DNA of 64,000 nucleotides from Diospyros lotus (lineage: Eukaryota; Streptophyta; Magnoliopsida; Ericales; Ebenaceae). Location of the stretch: the NCBI RefSeq assembly GCF_014633365.1, contig NC_068350.1, positions 6,650,501 to 6,714,500 of the forward strand. Direction: 5' to 3'. The notes below the pieces were generated by a model. It did no database searches. It worked only from the letters and a program-made list of their open reading frames with translations, and had not been told where the DNA came from. Positions 12,883-23,975 of the stretch are shown here, one piece after another (positions within the stretch are counted from its first letter, which is position 1; the number at the start of each line of letters is the position of its first letter). Both the position numbers and the translations under genes were made by a program.

Positions 12883-14408
12883 TATCAAGAGTTAAATAAC
12901 TCAGCCTAAACTGTCGGTGACTGAAGTGGTCTGAAACCACGTGGAGATAAGAATTTGGCGATTTTCTAGGGGTAAATATTTCATGTAAATAAAAGATACT
13001 GGAAGGAGTCAAATAAGTCTTGTGCAACAAAGGCAGTGGATTAGATCACACACACAGCACGATTGATTTTCATTAGATATGCTTCACAAACAGATATCCT
13101 AGCTAGAATGACCTGGCATTTTGGAAAATAAAGCAAAGTTTGAAAAACCAAAAAAAAACAAAAAACAGAAGGATGTTTATTCCAAAATAACTAGTGTTCT
13201 AAATTGCCGTGTAGCTGAATTTCTGGTCACAGGTTCTGTTTGCGAAGCATTTCATTATCCAACTTACATATATTGTCTGACTAGAAGTGTACTGTTGTGA
13301 ATTGAATGTAAATGTCTACACATTTTATGTTGCAACTCCAAGTCTCCTCTCCAAACACATGAATATTTGAACCAAACGCAATAGAATGCTATTGTATAAA
13401 TTATTGGTTGTTTCTAAATAAGTAATGGGTTGTGAATCTAGAGATGTTGAGGACAAGATTCTACCATGTGTAATTTGCAAAACATAGTTTTGGTTAACAA
13501 GACCAACATAGAATAAACATTTTAAGAGCAGTGAGCGCTTATGATTAGGAGTAATTTATTATGTATAGTACTAAACTGGATAACGTTTTTTTTGTTTTTT
13601 GGCTATTAGAAAGGAAATATGAGTTTAATTAAAGAAAAATGTAGAAATTGAAACTAGGACAATGAAGAACACCCCACCAATTTTAAGAATCTACTATCAT
13701 CTACAATGGGTGGTTAAAATTGCATTGTCATGATCAAATATATCAAATATAATACAAGAAAGACATATGACCAACTACAAAACCAACAATTTGGTGTTAA
13801 AGTAGGTAATAACAAGACAAATAGTTTTTTTTTAAGTAATAACAAGACAAATAGTTGAGGGTGATGTTAAGAAGTGAGAACAAAAGAGCTGCATTTTTTA
13901 GTTGGAGATAGATTGCAACACAACAACATCATCACAAGCCTTAATCCCATTAACTGGAATCAGTTCTAGTTGTTCAACCATCACTATCCACAACCATATA
14001 TTTTGCAAAGTCATAAAGAATGTCACAGGTATGAATAAGAAACACTTGAATAAACTTGGGAAAATAAAAAGTTCAACTAGTTTTCGACAATACTAATCAC
14101 ATAAATAAAGAAAAGCAAAACTTGGGAAGGTAATAACAAGAAATGCTACAATGCATGCATAAAGTTGAAAGAAGAAATAATATTCAAACAAAAACCTCAA
14201 ATTATTAGGAAAAGAATCTTTTTGTCGAGTTCATGAAATGTGAAGTGAAAGCACTTTTAGTTTTTCTTTTTAGTAAGTAGAAAAAACATAGGACAAATTA
14301 AAAGAAAAATAAGATCGTTGTAAAATGTTATGAAGAATAAATGTCGCCGCAATTCAACTTGATAAAATCCTAAACTCTAGTTCCTTTACACTAGACTAGT
14401 CCAGTTCT
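12883..14408. other. Intergenic stretch downstream of NAC
   Basis: No gene is supported. A roughly 20-base unit containing TAATAACAAGACAAATAGTT is duplicated at about 13807-13854 with an oligo-T spacer. Otherwise the sequence is AT-rich and featureless to me. Confidence 0.5.
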
Positions 14409-14413
14409 ATTCC

Positions 14414-14900
14414 TGATGATGCAGAGCCGATCACCTTCTTCTGTCCCTGGACCAAGTACTTGCAAAAAGGGTGGGGACTTGCTCCCCATGATCCCTCCGA
14501 CGCTTAAGTCAGTTTATAGGGTTATAAATTGGAGATAGTAATAGAAAAAATAATAGAAAAGTCCTTTAGAATCATATCCCCTTACCTGTAGAGGATGTCC
14601 TCTATTTATAGATGACGTTCAGCCTACCCTGAGAAGATCAGATAACTTTCAGATGGAGATAAGATAACATTCGATTGAGAAAAATCTTAAGGTGTTGGAG
14701 AGATTCTTGTTTGACTGAGTTTTCCTCTCTATCTCTTCCAGTTCAAAATTATAATAAAGATTATAAAGATAAGTGGAGCTCTTAAGACTTGACACGTGGC
14801 GATCGCATATTGGCCTTTACTGGCACACATGGCTCCAAGTTAATGGTAACCTTCCAGGGGTAGTATAGTAAAATTGCCCCCTGTAAATATTCCCTCATCA
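14414..14900 (-). repeat. 3' LTR (element orientation) of the 14.4-17.8 kb element
   Basis: 487 bases, closely similar along its whole length to 17321-17808 and in the same orientation. It is preceded by ATTCC and followed by the C-rich complement of the polypurine tract. Confidence 0.92.
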
Positions 14901-15179
14901 CTTGCCCCCCACTCCTTGAGCTGATCGAGTGAGGAGGTTGGGCAGCTGAAGGAGTAGTTGTCACTATTTTTCTGAGCCTCTGTAAAAAAGTTCTACTAAA
15001 AATTGGGTTAGCAGTCTCGGATGCTGAATTCGCTTTTCAAGTCTCCAAGTGCCCTTTGACTCTTCCCATGCAGAGGGTGATTAGGTCACTTGAGGTGATA
15101 GAGACGTTCGAGGATTTTCCTATGGTACAGAGGGGCCAGCTCTTAAATTAGTACATATATATATTTTTATTGTTATTTT

Positions 15180-15355
15180 TGGCCTAGGGCCGACACTATG
15201 CTGGCCGAGGCTGCGTGCCTTGGCTTCGGGGGCCTAGGGTCGAGGCTATGTTGGTCGAGACCGCGTGCTTCATCTTCGGGAGCCACTGGCCGAGGCCACA
15301 TGCCTTGTCTTCGAGGCCGCTGGCCGAAGCTGTGGTGACCGAGGTTTCCCTCTTT
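15180..15355. repeat. GC-rich GGCCGAGGC-type degenerate repeats
   Basis: Variants of GGCCGAGGC followed by TGCGTGCCTT or similar recur four or five times. The GC content is far above the flanking DNA. An open frame at 15215-15415 is a by-product of these repeats. Confidence 0.65.
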
Positions 15356-15547
15356 CGCTTACTTTCCAAAACTTATAAAATCTTGGCCCTTAACCATTTA
15401 GCTGTACTAGGATAAGCTCTACTATCCCGGTGAGACAGCTTTTTCATGTAGCACTGCTTACTTAGCAAGAATCTTGATCATTCGGCTTTCGTTTGGAGGT
15501 TCTTTTCGAACCGGGGGGGGGTTATATCAAACCTTCTTTTTGTTTTG

Positions 15548-15712
15548 GGAGTGATTCCTTAGGGTGGTCCCCTTTGAGCCTTCGATGGTCGAGGTTCGTA
15601 ACCCCGAACTTGTTCCTTAATTCTTAGGGGTGGTCCCCTTTGGTCTTCATTTGACGGAGGTTCGTAGCCTCGAACTAGTGCCTTAATTGGTAGGGGTGGT
15701 CCCCTTTGAGTC
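15548..15712. repeat. Three tandem units of about 60 bases
   Basis: Each unit carries GGTGGTCCCCTTT, preceded by CCTTAATT-type sequence and followed by GAGGTTCGTA-CC-CGAAC. Three diverged copies lie head to tail. Confidence 0.75.
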
Positions 15713-15734
15713 GTTCATGTTTTCTAGTTAGGGA

Positions 15735-15880
15735 TTTGAGGCCCTACGAGGATCACATTTGATCCTTTCATCTTGAGTGTTCGGGGGTTCGAGGCTCCCC
15801 GAGGATCATATCTGATCCTTTGTTTTTCAGTGTTCAGGAGTTCGGGGCCCCCCGAGGATCACATCTGATCCTTTACTCTT
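15735..15880. repeat. Three tandem units with GAGGATCACATCTGATCC
   Basis: Three copies of a unit of about 50 bases contain GAGGATCAYATYTGATCC, which is itself nearly palindromic (GGATCA...TGATCC), followed by a T-rich spacer and a TTCGGGG segment. Confidence 0.8.
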
Positions 15881-15974
15881 GCGTTGTTGAGGCCTTTCGG
15901 ACCTTCGGTTTTCATGTGCACATAATGGCTTGGATTATAGTTGATGACCGAGATTTTAAAGAATATTTGATATT

Positions 15975-16395
15975 TTATTTTTGCGGTTCGACGAAATGTC
16001 TACGTCCGCAATTAAAGAATAATAATATTTTATTTCTGCAGGTTCGGCGTAACACCTACGTCCACAATCAAAGTGAGTTTTGTTTTCGCAGTTCGACATA
16101 ACGTCTACGTCCGCAATAAAAGAATAATCATATTTTGTTTTTGCGGTTCGGTATAACGCCTACATCCGCAATTAGAGAGAGTATTTTGTTTTTGCGGTTC
16201 GGCGTAACGCCTACATCCTGCAATTAAATAATATTCATATTTTGTTTTTGCGGTTCGGTATAACGCCTACGTCCGCAATTAAAGAGAGTATTTTGTTTCC
16301 GCGGTTCGACGTAACGCCTACATCCGCAATTAAAGAATAATAATTTTTTTTTTCCCACGGTTCGACTATAACGCCTACATCCGCAATCAGATAGA
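15975..16395. repeat. Hairpin-forming tandem array, about eight units
   Basis: About eight copies recur every 50-60 bases. Each has a roughly 31-base core with outer arms TTGCGG and CCGCAA and an inner palindrome GGCGT-A-ACGCC, so each copy could form a stem with an internal loop. Spacers are AT-rich (AATTAAAGAATAATNATATTTT type). Arms and inner stem vary between copies. Some changes look paired and others do not, and no systematic covariation count was made. Confidence 0.85.
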
Positions 16396-16748
16396 GTATC
16401 CATATATATATATTTTAACTCAGATCCATTCTATATCCGCACCTTTAGCAAATTTGTTGTCGATCTGCTTTTTCGACAACTCAGATTTGTTTCTTCAGCA
16501 CCCTAGATCTCGAACGTTCCAATCCATGCGCTTTTTGGGTGTGATTTTGAGTAGTTCATGGAAGAGACTCCTAAATGCTTTCGCCACCTGAACTTCTTTT
16601 GTCTTCAATTGTCAACACGACCGGATGCCAGTTAAATAAAAAACATTGACCTCCAAGCCGCCGTCATCGACAACTTCTCGCGACCGCTATTTACGCTATG
16701 TCTGTTCTTGGCTATTTGGGGGTCCTGCATATTTTGCCTTTTTCCAGG

Positions 16749-16967
16749 AAAGCTTCATGTGGAAGCTCCTTGCAACATATAATATAATATATACATATAT
16801 ATGCTTAATGTTAGTGGGTCTGGATTTGCCTTTTTCTAATAATCAAGCTTCTGTAAGAAACTACAAAATATGCACAGAGAGTGTCTCGCAGGAGCTTCTT
16901 TTGTATAATATATAAATATATATATATAATATAGCAATCTTTTTCACTAGCTTCCACATAAAGCTTT
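16749..16967. repeat. Inverted repeat pair inside the LTR element
   Basis: The 19-base arm at 16749-16767 (AAAGCTTCATGTGGAAGCT) matches the reverse complement of 16949-16967 at 18 of 19 positions, with a 181-base AT-rich loop containing further AGCTTC motifs. It may be the remains of a small inserted element or a structured RNA segment. Confidence 0.7.
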
Positions 16968-17300
16968 TCTCAATATATTATAATATAAATGTATATGTAT
17001 ATGATGTATGTATGTGCGTATGATACAAAATAATAGCATAATTACTTTTCTTTTTTCTACCATGCCTCAACCAGAACTTCTTACAGCATATATATACATA
17101 TGCATATATGAATCTTTCGGCCTGCCCTTTCAATTATTTTTTGCATAGAACAATAATTGAAAAAATAAAACCTTAGCAAGCACAAAAATATTTAAAGAAA
17201 CGAGCGTACCCATGATGCAATCAGCACATACGTGTAATTGAGTTAAATAGATTTCATACGGTTTGAAATTGTGCTTGGCAAACAGAAAGAAAAGACGAAG

Positions 17301-17318
17301 GCCCCACGGTGGGCGCCA
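17301..17318 (-). promoter_or_regulatory. Primer-binding site, tRNA-Lys type
   Basis: Two bases inside the right LTR the minus strand reads TGGCGCCCACCGTGGGGC. From memory this is the exact 18-base complement of the 3' end of plant tRNA-Lys(CUU) including CCA. It fixes the element on the minus strand and indicates tRNA-Lys priming of reverse transcription. Confidence 0.8.
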
Positions 17319-17320
17319 AT

Positions 17321-17808
17321 TGATGATGCAAAGCCGATCACCTTCTTCTATCCCGGACCAAGTACCTGCAAAAAGGGTGGGGACTTGCTCCTTGTGATCC
17401 CTCCGACGCTTAAGTCAGTTCATAGGGTTATAAATTGGAGATAGTAATAGAAAAAATAATAGAAGAGTCCCTTAGGAATCAGATCCCCTTACCTGTAGAG
17501 GTTATCCTCTATTTATAGATGACGTTCAGCCTACCCTAAGAAGATCAGATAACTTTCAGATGGAGATAGGATAACATTCGAATTGAGAAAAATCTTAAGG
17601 TGTTGGAGAGATTCTTATTTGATTGAGTTTTCCTCTCTATCTCTTCCAGTTCAAAATCATAATAAAGATTATAAAGATAAGTGAAGCTCTTAAGACTTGA
17701 CACGTGGCGATCGCATATTGGCCTTTACTGGCACACATAGCTCCAAGTTAATGGTAACCTTCCAAGGGTAGTGCAGTAAAATTGCCCCCTATAAATATTC
17801 CCTCATCA
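17321..17808 (-). repeat. 5' LTR (element orientation) of the 14.4-17.8 kb element
   Basis: 488 bases from TGATGATGC to CCCTCATCA on the plus strand. On the minus strand it carries CTATAAATAGAGGA, a plausible TATA box for the element transcript. It is followed downstream on the plus strand by the duplicated target ATTCC. Confidence 0.92.
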
Positions 17809-18039
17809 ATTCCTATTCAAACCCACTGCAGCTGTCCTCTATTTACTCCTTATGGGAAACATCCTAGTGTTCAATTATGGATTTTCAAGATGTTTGATGG
17901 TTTTAAGTTCTACTTAATGCAACCCTTACACACATTGTAAATAGTTTCTCTTGAGAGATCTCATGGTCACATTCATCCAAATTTTATTTTCGTTAATACT
18001 ATAGTCAATTTCAACTAGACCCTTGCAAGGTATTCAGTG

Positions 18040-18593
18040 TTGGCACTTAGGCCCCAAATATTTGAAATATAGGCATTAATCTCTCCTGCTGCTAGCCTTC
18101 CCCAACAATCCTTAACTTAAAGAGCAAAAATAGTATTTCACATATAGTCAATTTCCCTCAAACCCTACCCCCACGAGGTTTCGCATATTAGAACCCAGGC
18201 CCCGAAAGTCCAATTGTAGTATTTCTTTTCTCATATTTGAGTTTTTGGGGTTATACACACACACACACACACCAAAAAAAAAAAGCAAAGAAAGACTAAT
18301 AGAGTTCTTTTCTCAAAATTGTACATTTGTACTTTTCAGTTAACAGTTGTAACTGCCTAAATACAACTTGTATCTTTCAGTTAACAATTACAATTGAAAC
18401 CTAAAAACCCTATAAATAAGGTACTACTTGGAGGAGGATGGGAGATCATTATGTGAAATAACAGAATTCATTTCCTCCAAAACTTTTGTGTGTGTGTGTG
18501 TGTTCTTTCTGAATCTCTCTCTTTCTCAATTACTCTCTCTCAATTTATTCCTAAAAATCTAAGAAACCCTAGGTCAGGTCCAGGAACCTAACA
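18040..18593 (+). repeat. Possible LTR-like fragment
   Basis: The segment runs from TGTTGGCAC to CCTAACA, with CTATAAATAAGG near 18409 and a CT-rich leader-like tract after it, an arrangement often seen in plant LTRs. There is no partner, primer site or convincing target duplication, so it is only a suggestion. Confidence 0.25.
18254..18272 (+). repeat. (AC)n microsatellite
   Basis: A pure AC run followed by an oligo-A tract. A complementary (TG)n run lies at about 18488-18501. Confidence 0.9.
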
Positions 18594-18913
18594 GTAATTA
18601 CAATCTAAGTTAACATTAATGGTAGGGGATCTTCTTGCCAAACAATTTAAGTCTAGGTTCCAATGCAAGAAATGTTACAGAGTCTAGGTAAAATTAACCC
18701 CTAATTACATGTTGGGCAAATGAAACAAGTGGTAGTCCTTATCAAAAGATAAAACCAACACAATTAACTCCAACATTAACCATGATTTTGTGAATCCAAT
18801 GAACTTTTTTTTCTTTTTTCTAAATGCAGCTATGTAGATCTCTAAAGATATTAGAAGAGGTTAATTTGGCAGGATTCAAATCAGGCTTGATTCTTGACCA
18901 GCTCAGCTTAGCT

Positions 18914-19917
18914 CATAGTTCTGAAAGGTGCAAGGCGCAAAGGGTCCTAAAGGCTGAGGCGCGAGCGCACGAGGCGAGGCACGCCTTTGCGAAGCGAAGC
19001 GCACCTTTTAGAAAAAAAACTCAAAATCTTGTAAAATCATACAAAACTATCAAATTATCAATAATAACACATGCATATCATTAATGATTCATTATCTTCA
19101 AATTCTAAACTAATATCATCAAAGTTGATTCATTCATCATGCAAATTCTAAACTAGAAACATCGTCAAAGTTCAAACTTAAAGTCTCAAACGCAAACAAA
19201 TACCAATCATCATGCAAAGTTCTAAACAAACATATAAACACTACAAGTCCACAATCAATAAAGAAGTTTTAATCAATCATCATCGAGGAGATCATCAACA
19301 TCAAGGTCAATATCTTCATCATCCCCTTCAATCAAGAAAATGTTTTCATTTTAAAAAATGCTATTTTTCTAAGTCTAGAAGATTAGCGCATTATAAGGAG
19401 ACATATAAGAAAATATTTTCATTTTGAAAAACTATCTCCCGGTATTTTGATAGCTAATATTCATTGTTGTTAAAATGATTTTTAATAAATTTTTCAAGAA
19501 ATAGTAGATATGTATTTTGGGGGTGGTAAAATCGTTAAATTCTAAGTTTGTACTAAAATCAAAATTCTATTTTCTTATTTTTAAGATTTTGATTTTTTAG
19601 ATATTTTTATTGAATCTAAATGGGGGGTACTTTCTTATTTATATTTATGTATTAAAGTAAATGGAAGGTAAAATATAAAAAAAAAATGTGGACATTTATT
19701 AAAATGTAAATATGTTGTAACGTATACATGTTGGAACTGAGGAAATTGGAGGAATTGGGCTACCTAGATTTTAATTAAAACCTAGGTTTCATGAGGCGCA
19801 CCTCTCGCCTCGGCTCCTCACTTTGCAAGGCGTGCGCCTCACTGAAATCGCCTCACCTCGGCCCAAGCAAGGCGCTGAACTGGCGCCTTGCGCCTAGGCG
19901 CCCCTTTAACAACTATG
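18914..19917 (-). mobile_element. hAT-type deletion derivative with 8-bp target duplication
   Basis: The left end CATAGTTCTGAAAGGTGC and the right end (minus strand CATAGTTGTTAAAGGGGC) form terminal inverted repeats that continue as GC-rich AGGCGC-type subterminal repeats. The flanks are GCTTAGCT (18906-18913) and GCTTGGCT (19918-19925), an 8-bp duplication with one mismatch, the length typical of hAT elements. Inside, the minus strand of about 19272-19336 encodes an acidic tail (GDDEDIDLDVDDLLDDD then stop), plausibly the last residues of a deleted hAT transposase. No catalytic domain remains. Confidence 0.75.
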
Positions 19918-20232
19918 GCTTGGCTCACAAAAGTCACTAACTTTGACCTTATTTTTTACCCTTTAAATATTATAATTTGAAAAATCTTCATGAGACACAT
20001 AATTGTAGCTCATCAACTCAATAGATATTAGATAGAAAAAGTTATGGCCAAAAATCAAATGTATACCAAGTTAAACTTTTCAATTTTCTTTTATTGAACC
20101 CTAAATTTGATCTCAACTACATCCTACATTCTTGAAGACTTCACCAAGATTTTAGCCATTTCAAAATCCTATGTCATGCATGAAGTAAAGAACTACTTTA
20201 TTTTGTTTACAAAAAATATTGTCAAAACCTAA

Positions 20233-21408
20233 GGATCTGTTCTTTTTGTTGTTTTCAGTTCATTTTCAATTTTCAATTTTCCAAAATAATGAAAAAGTAT
20301 TTAATTTGTTGTTTTCAAAAATGTATTTTCAAAAACAAGGAACAATTTTGTAAAGGAAACCCAAAATAACAAAAAATTGTTTTGACTGAACGCATAAAAC
20401 GTTGTTGCTCTCATCTTCTCTTTCCAATCCAAGTTCGTCTCTTCTCTTCCTTCTCTCTTATCTTTCTCTTCTATTCAAGCTCGGCCATTGACCATGCCCA
20501 CCACCGCTATCACTACTGCAAGCCATCATCAACCGCCCCTTGCAACCAACAACCCGAGCATCCAACACCTCCATGGCAGCAACTTTTCACTCCCTCTCTT
20601 TCGCTATCTGCTCTCTCTCGCAGTATCTCTCTCTTTCCCTCACCAATTCTGCTCTCTCTCCCTCTTTCATTATCTATGATATATATGTATATACGCGTGA
20701 TTGAGTTTGGCCAAAAGATCTTATTGGTTTTTGAGTATGTTGGTCGATAGGAATAAAAGTGTCAGGTGGTTGCCTTTGATTGCCGAAACCACCGGCCATG
20801 GTGGCCAGTGGCAACTGCCAGTGCATTTTTCAGTTTTGGCCAAAAATTAAAAATCAGATATATGAAAATTTAGCCGTTAAATCTGGCCCATTTTTGTGTA
20901 TGTTAACTCCCTTGTCTTGGCATTTTTAATGGTAGATTCTGATCGTGGAATTCTCTGGCCGGCTGTTGTCGTCAGCGACTGCTGGTGGCGGCGATTGTGG
21001 TTGGTTTAGGCTGTTTTTATTATTCTTTTCATCTCATTTTGGTGCTTAATCAATAATCTAGTCATTATTTGTCTATTTTCACTTTTTTTGTGTCTAAAGA
21101 TTTCAAACATAAAGTTAAAGTTAAATGGGAGAATATTGAAGATCAAGATGTGATCAGATCTATATTAGTATACCTTTACTTGAAACTTGAGGGTCATCTT
21201 TTCGATGCATTATCAAATTTATTGAATAAAATGTTATTAAAAAATTATTTTTAAAATTCTAAACAAAACATATTTTTTAATTTTTTATTCTGAGAAACAA
21301 TTTTTTAGAATAACAAACCAAATATCTTTTCAATTTTTTAAAAATAGATTATCAAAATAAAAAATTAAAACTCAAAATTAAAAATTAAAACGCAAAGAGA
21401 ACGGGTCC
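20233..21408. mobile_element. Harbinger-like non-autonomous element, TAA target duplication
   Basis: The left end GGATCTGTTCTTTTTG matches the reverse complement of the right end (GGACCCGTTCTCTTTG) at 13 of 16 positions, and both flanks are TAA (20230-20232 and 21409-21411). A 3-bp TAA/TTA duplication points to the PIF/Harbinger (Tourist) class. Subterminal regions are rich in TTTTCAATTTT-type repeats. The 1.2-kb interior has a CT-rich tract and no transposase. Confidence 0.6.
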
Positions 21409-21911
21409 TAAGATTCTAACAAGTTGAATGCAAAAATACAGAGACATCAATTCAAATTTGAAAAGCATAGCATCCGACAACATCACGCCAATGACCTGCT
21501 TCAACATTAGGCATATTGAACCAAGGCACACACAACTAGCTAACAAATTGGCCTTAAACTGGAACAAACTACTAATTAATGGGCCTCAAACTTGTACCCG
21601 CAACTAATTAATAACGGGACTCAAACTGAATCAAAGCCTATATAAATGTACCTTTGTTTATTTTTCCAGACAAAGTCTACATCTAAGAGTAGTGCATTCT
21701 GCCATAACTTAGAACCGTACGAAATTCTCCAGGAACTATACAACAATCACAGCCATTCTCTGATAGTTGTGGAGTTCTTTTCATTTACAATCCACAGTTT
21801 TCGGAACGAACGGTTCCTTCTACTCATTGGCATCCATGATATTGAAAAGATATAATAACATTCTTACGTCTTAATATAAGCAGAAGTTCGAAGAGACCAA
21901 TCAAACCTGGT

Positions 21912-21998
21912 TTACGGCCGATCTCTGGAACTACGGAAACTCCTCAACTGAGCTTCGATGCGTCGAATCTCGGCGTCAATGGCAGCCGCATAAGCCAT
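21912..21998 (-). CDS. Possible small ORF or first exon (28 aa), function unknown
   Basis: On the minus strand an ATG in good plant context (GAGAATGGCT) starts a 28-residue frame, MAYAAAIDAEIRRIEAQLRS and then FRSSRDRP, helical and charged, ending TAA at 21912. A longer upstream frame (to 22136) adds unconvincing N-terminal residues. CGGCC followed by GTAAAC at the end could be a splice donor, making this a first exon, but no second exon was recognised at lower coordinates. I do not know a family for it. It may be a gene fragment. Confidence 0.3.
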   Translation of the reverse strand: MAYAAAIDAEIRRIEAQLRSFRSSRDRP

Positions 21999-22569
21999 TC
22001 TCCTCTCCTCCAAAATGCGGGAATCACAAAATCTTTCACTGAAATTTTCAGAGGGGCAAAGCCGCCAAAATGCGAGGGGTAGAGAGGGTAAGAGACCGGA
22101 AGCTCGGCGGTTATTTTTATTGGAATAATTTTGCAAAATAAATATGATTTAAAGGTGTTTGGTAATAACTCGCACCCCTAAAGGATTGCTATATTTAAGC
22201 CAATTTTAACTGAAATTTCATATAATATTTATTTTTTATTAAATATTAATCTGAAGTGTTAATATCTAAAAGGTTAGGAAAATATTGTAAAAATAAAAAT
22301 AAACAAGGAGCATACATTTTTTATTTTATTTTCATTTTTAAGCATTATATTTTAATTGAACTTATATGCTAATAAAAAAATAAGTGTAATAGTTTATAAA
22401 AATAAAAAAATACATATATTTTCTATTTTATTTTTAAGCATTATATTTTGATTAAACTTATATATTAATTGTTGTCGTCAAGATATAACAATTAATTTAT
22501 TTAATAGAAAACGTCATTGTCAATCTGCCTAACTTGGTAGGGAATAAAACAATTAGAGAACACGAGGAG

Positions 22570-22935
22570 ACTCTCGCGCAAATATTCTGACACTTAACTG
22601 ATATATTAAGGATGATAGAAACTCTAAAGAATAATTTCTAGTAGTATCAGAAATATATTTTTTTTTTAAATAAGGGTTTGCCTATTTATAGAAAAATATG
22701 AAATAATCTTAGGTAATTCAGGATTAACATTCTCACATTTAACATCGATTTTAACATTTCCTAATTTTATTAAAATTAGGATTCTTATATTTTGGAACCC
22801 ATTTGGATTGATATTTTTATAGATAATATTTATCTCAATATTTTTAAAAAATTTATAAATAATTATTTATCCCTTTCTTAAAATATTTAAAGAAATTTTT
22901 AAATATCAAAATTATTTAATTTGCGCAATAGTGCA
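22570..22935 (-). mobile_element. LTR-like repeat, family C copy 2 (minus orientation)
   Basis: The reverse complement aligns with 7780-8070 through TTTAAATATTTT-rich sequence, then GGTTCCAAAATATAAGAAT and an AATTAGGAAATGTTAAAAT segment. CTATAAATAGGC on the minus strand near 22681-22692 is a plausible TATA box. No partner LTR or coding interior is present. Confidence 0.5.
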
Positions 22936-23674
22936 GGACCCTGTTATGAAAAAATTTACTCCTTTTAGTCCAAAGAGATATATTAGACTTTTTGACTTTT
23001 TTTAATCTTTTAATTAACTTTTGTCTTTGACACAATACTAATAATATATGTAATTATATTTTTATATTATTTTGTTGGCCCATGCGACAATGTTTGCCAC
23101 GCTCGTAAAATAGTTAATACGCTTCCTAATTGATAGAAAAGAGTGTAAGAAGTGTACTGATTATTTTTATGAAATTGTTCTTAAGAAAAATTTAAATATT
23201 AGACAGATCCTTTATTGTGTAAAAAATGCCATATAATTAAACAACAAGTTTTCCCAATGAAAAATTTAAATATAAAAAATGCCATATAATTATTTTAGAA
23301 AAATTTAAATATTAGACAACTTACTTACCTAGCTAATGTTGGTATCTCCACCAATGAAAAATTTATAAAAATAATCAACACAAGTCTCAATAATAACAAG
23401 TTTTCCCAATGTTGCAAGTAAAAAACAAAAGTTTTACTCATTCCATATCAAATAGTGTTAGATAAATTTTTCAAAAAAACCATAAAATCTACGTGCCATA
23501 TAAAATAAAATAAAAAGAAAAAATAATACTTTTCAAATCCACCATTAGTGATAAAAAATTGATTGAATAATAAGTACAAATACACAAGTCATAAGCCAAA
23601 TCTTCCTTCTCTTTTCTTCTACTTTGCCAAAATTACTTTTTAATGAATAGAAAATTATGTGATAGATTTAAAGA

Positions 23675-23975
23675 TGACAAATGAACCGGCTCGATATTAT
23701 AGCAGACGAGTCAGGCTGACCCAATTAGAAGAATGTGAGTTATACGGGGCCAGTGATATGTGGCCCACAGTCTAGCCCGACCCACCAAAATGGCCTGTGT
23801 GTCGGCTCGGCTCACAAAAAAATAAAAAATATTTAAAAATTTATATTTATAATTACTTATAAACATATTTTAAAAAATATTTGTTGTATTTGAGAAAAAA
23901 ATAAAAATTATATTTAAAAAAAAACGGCCCATGGACCGAGCCCACCCTCTTTGCCCATTTATTAAGAATCACAGG
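23675..23975. mobile_element. Candidate degenerate MITE
   Basis: GATGACAAATGAACCGGCTCG at the left and CCGAGCCCACCCTCTTTGCCCATT at the right are roughly inverted, with GC-rich subterminal GGCCC/GGCTCGGCT motifs around an AT-rich centre. This layout is common in hAT-type MITEs. No target duplication was resolved. The following 24.0-25.2 kb is AT-rich and holds nothing I can name. Confidence 0.3.

Larger units (their letters stand above)
14414..17808 (-). mobile_element. Complete non-autonomous LTR retrotransposon with internal tandem arrays
   Basis: Two direct LTRs (14414-14900 and 17321-17808), both starting TGATGATGC and ending CCCTCATCA, flank a 2.4-kb interior. The whole is bracketed by the 5-bp target duplication ATTCC (14409-14413 and 17809-17813). 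A primer-binding site lies beside the right LTR, so the element reads on the minus strand. The polypurine tract GGAGTGGGGGGCAAG (minus strand of 14901-14915) lies beside the left LTR. Neither strand of the interior encodes gag, protease, reverse transcriptase or integrase. It instead holds several successive tandem arrays. It must use proteins supplied by another element, as LARD/TRIM-class elements do. The LTRs differ at scattered sites, so insertion is not very recent. Confidence 0.93.

Noticed and set aside
15975..16395. Regularly spaced repeats that could be mistaken for a CRISPR array
   Set aside because: Repeat units are diverged, spacers are related to each other and AT-rich, the setting is a plant LTR element, and no cas-like gene exists.
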